A DNA stretch of 64,000 nt, from the NCBI RefSeq assembly GCF_003443735.1, contig NZ_CP031969.1, forward strand, positions 1-64,000, in the 5' to 3' direction. Below, one piece after another: positions 63,214 through 64,000 of this stretch (position 1 is its first letter; each line of letters opens with the position of its first letter). Source of the DNA: Streptomyces sp. CC0208. Lineage in GTDB: Bacteria; Actinomycetota; Actinomycetes; Streptomycetales; Streptomycetaceae. Under the pieces are notes generated by a model. It searched no databases. It was not told the origin of the DNA and saw only the letters and a list, made by a program, of their open reading frames with translations. The translations under genes and the position numbers were made by a program.

Positions 63214-64000
63214 TTAGCCGAATTTCTCTGCGCTGGGCACGACCACGTACTGCCGCAAGTACAGATCGCGGAAACTCACCGGCCCCCGCGGACCGGGGAC
63301 CCGGTCGATGTTGATACCGGTCTCTGGCAGTCGCAGCAGCTTGAAGCCGTCGAGAAGTCGCGTGGGGGAATTCCAGAAAACCCCGGAGCCGCCATAAGCA
63401 TCGATGAACCGGGCAGCGGCGGCCGGGTCGTCGGTCGCGATCGCGGCGGCCAGCCCGGACGTCTCTTCGTTCGCGATCCGAGCGGCGTCCGACGGACCGT
63501 CGGCGGCGTCGATCGTCACGGTGGCCGCACGCTCCGAGTCGAGTGCCCACTCGTATCCGCGCGGATGGGTGTGCGGGGGAAGCGAAGCGGTGATGCCCAG
63601 GCGGTGCAGGAGCTGAAGAATGCCGGGTAGCCGCTCTTCGTACACAGGCCGGTCGATGAGCAGCAGATTGAGGCGGTTGCACACGCCCAGGCGGTCGAGG
63701 CTGTCGGTGATCAGCTGGTGCGCGGATTCTTCGACGGCGGCCGAGTCCACGTACAGGACTCCGCCGCCATCGGCGTGGGCGAGGGTCCGCACACCGTGAC
63801 GTGCGCCTTCCCGGCCGAGGTCGCGGGTGCTGTCGCCACTCCCGCGAAGGATGACCAGCGGGATGAGCTCGGGCAGGGCCACCAGCGCGTAAGCCGCCGA
63901 GCGGTCTTCGCTGGGCACCAGCTGGATGGCATCCGGATCCAGCCCCGCCTCGGCGAGCGCTGGTGCGATCACCAGATCCACCAGGGCCCGGGACGAGCCG
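63214..64000 (-). CDS. Glutamate-5-semialdehyde dehydrogenase-like (ProA-type) aldehyde dehydrogenase, partial
   Basis: The frame runs off the right edge of the window, so the N-terminal part is missing. Present are SRALVDLVIAPALAEAGLDP, LIPLVILRGSGDSTRDLGRE, GVLYVDSAAVEESAHQLITD, the catalytic cysteine segment LGVCNRLNLLLID, PDDAARIANEETSG-like DAARIANEETSGLAAAIATD and GSGVFWNSPTRLLDGF. The Cys-Asn start followed by a hydrophobic ETLLV-like stretch and the later VFWN.STR are features of gamma-glutamyl phosphate reductase. No proB partner is visible. ProA normally makes glutamate-5-semialdehyde; the many differences from consensus leave the substrate open. Confidence 0.85.
   Translation of the reverse strand, partial: GSSRALVDLVIAPALAEAGLDPDAIQLVPSEDRSAAYALVALPELIPLVILRGSGDSTRDLGREGARHGVRTLAHADGGGVLYVDSAAVEESAHQLITDSLDRLGVCNRLNLLLIDRPVYEERLPGILQLLHRLGITASLPPHTHPRGYEWALDSERAATVTIDAADGPSDAARIANEETSGLAAAIATDDPAAAARFIDAYGGSGVFWNSPTRLLDGFKLLRLPETGINIDRVPGPRGPVSFRDLYLRQYVVVPSAEKFG

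Overview
The window looks like part of a Streptomyces (or close actinomycete) chromosome, probably an accessory or arm region. Codon use is strongly GC-rich at third positions, GTG starts and 4-base start/stop overlaps are common, secreted enzymes carry twin-arginine signals, and intact genes alternate with many decayed insertion sequences. I saw no rRNA, tRNA, CRISPR array or replication origin.

Layout. 0-6.3 kb: remnant of an MMPL exporter, a LysR regulator divergent from a PhzF-like isomerase and an ornithine-cyclodeaminase-like gene, IS debris, and an NADP-dependent oxidoreductase. 6.7-8.8 kb: secreted GH26 mannanase. 10-16 kb: hypothetical gene, TauE/SafE permease, broken IS5 transposase, AraC regulator divergent from a quinone-oxidoreductase-like gene, second broken IS5 copy. 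16-24 kb: decayed genes, a small AAA-type ATPase, a GNAT acetyltransferase, a complete ISL3-type element (perfect 22-bp inverted ends, 8-bp target duplication) that carries a non-transposase gene, then an ECF41-type sigma factor coupled to a carboxymuconolactone-decarboxylase-like protein. 25-31 kb: four-gene molybdenum hydroxylase operon (2Fe-2S, FAD/4Fe-4S, molybdopterin subunits, XdhC chaperone) divergent from a TetR regulator with two operator-like palindromes. 31-39 kb: chimeric transposase, secreted small protein, ExeA-like ATPase remnant, MFS exporter with ArsR-type regulator, SUFU-domain protein, and an orphan GcvH-like protein lacking the lipoyl lysine. 40-49 kb: LtrA membrane protein, TetR/SDR divergent pair, TetR/hydrolase divergent pair, three-gene MBL/NTF2/hydrolase operon. 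49.6-55.6 kb: three secreted glycoside hydrolases (GH43 with AbfB domain, GH43 galactanase-like with ricin domain, GH29 fucosidase with CBM and ricin domain). 55.8-64 kb: frameshifted NhaC-type antiporter, DapA-family lyase, amino-acid dehydrogenase, HxlR regulator, decayed HATPase with a hexanucleotide tract, secreted two-domain NTF2-like protein, and the start-truncated glutamate-semialdehyde dehydrogenase-like gene at the right edge.

How genes work together. Most functional units are small regulator/enzyme pairs transcribed divergently, several with visible dyads between them. The 49.6-55.6 kb hydrolases, with arabinose-, galactan- and fucose-directed catalytic domains, fit a secreted set for plant arabinogalactan or similar side chains. 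The 57-60 kb genes look like an amino- or keto-acid catabolic module. The most notable observations are the ISL3 element with its passenger gene, the lysine-less GcvH-like protein, and an SDR and an MBL protein with altered catalytic motifs.
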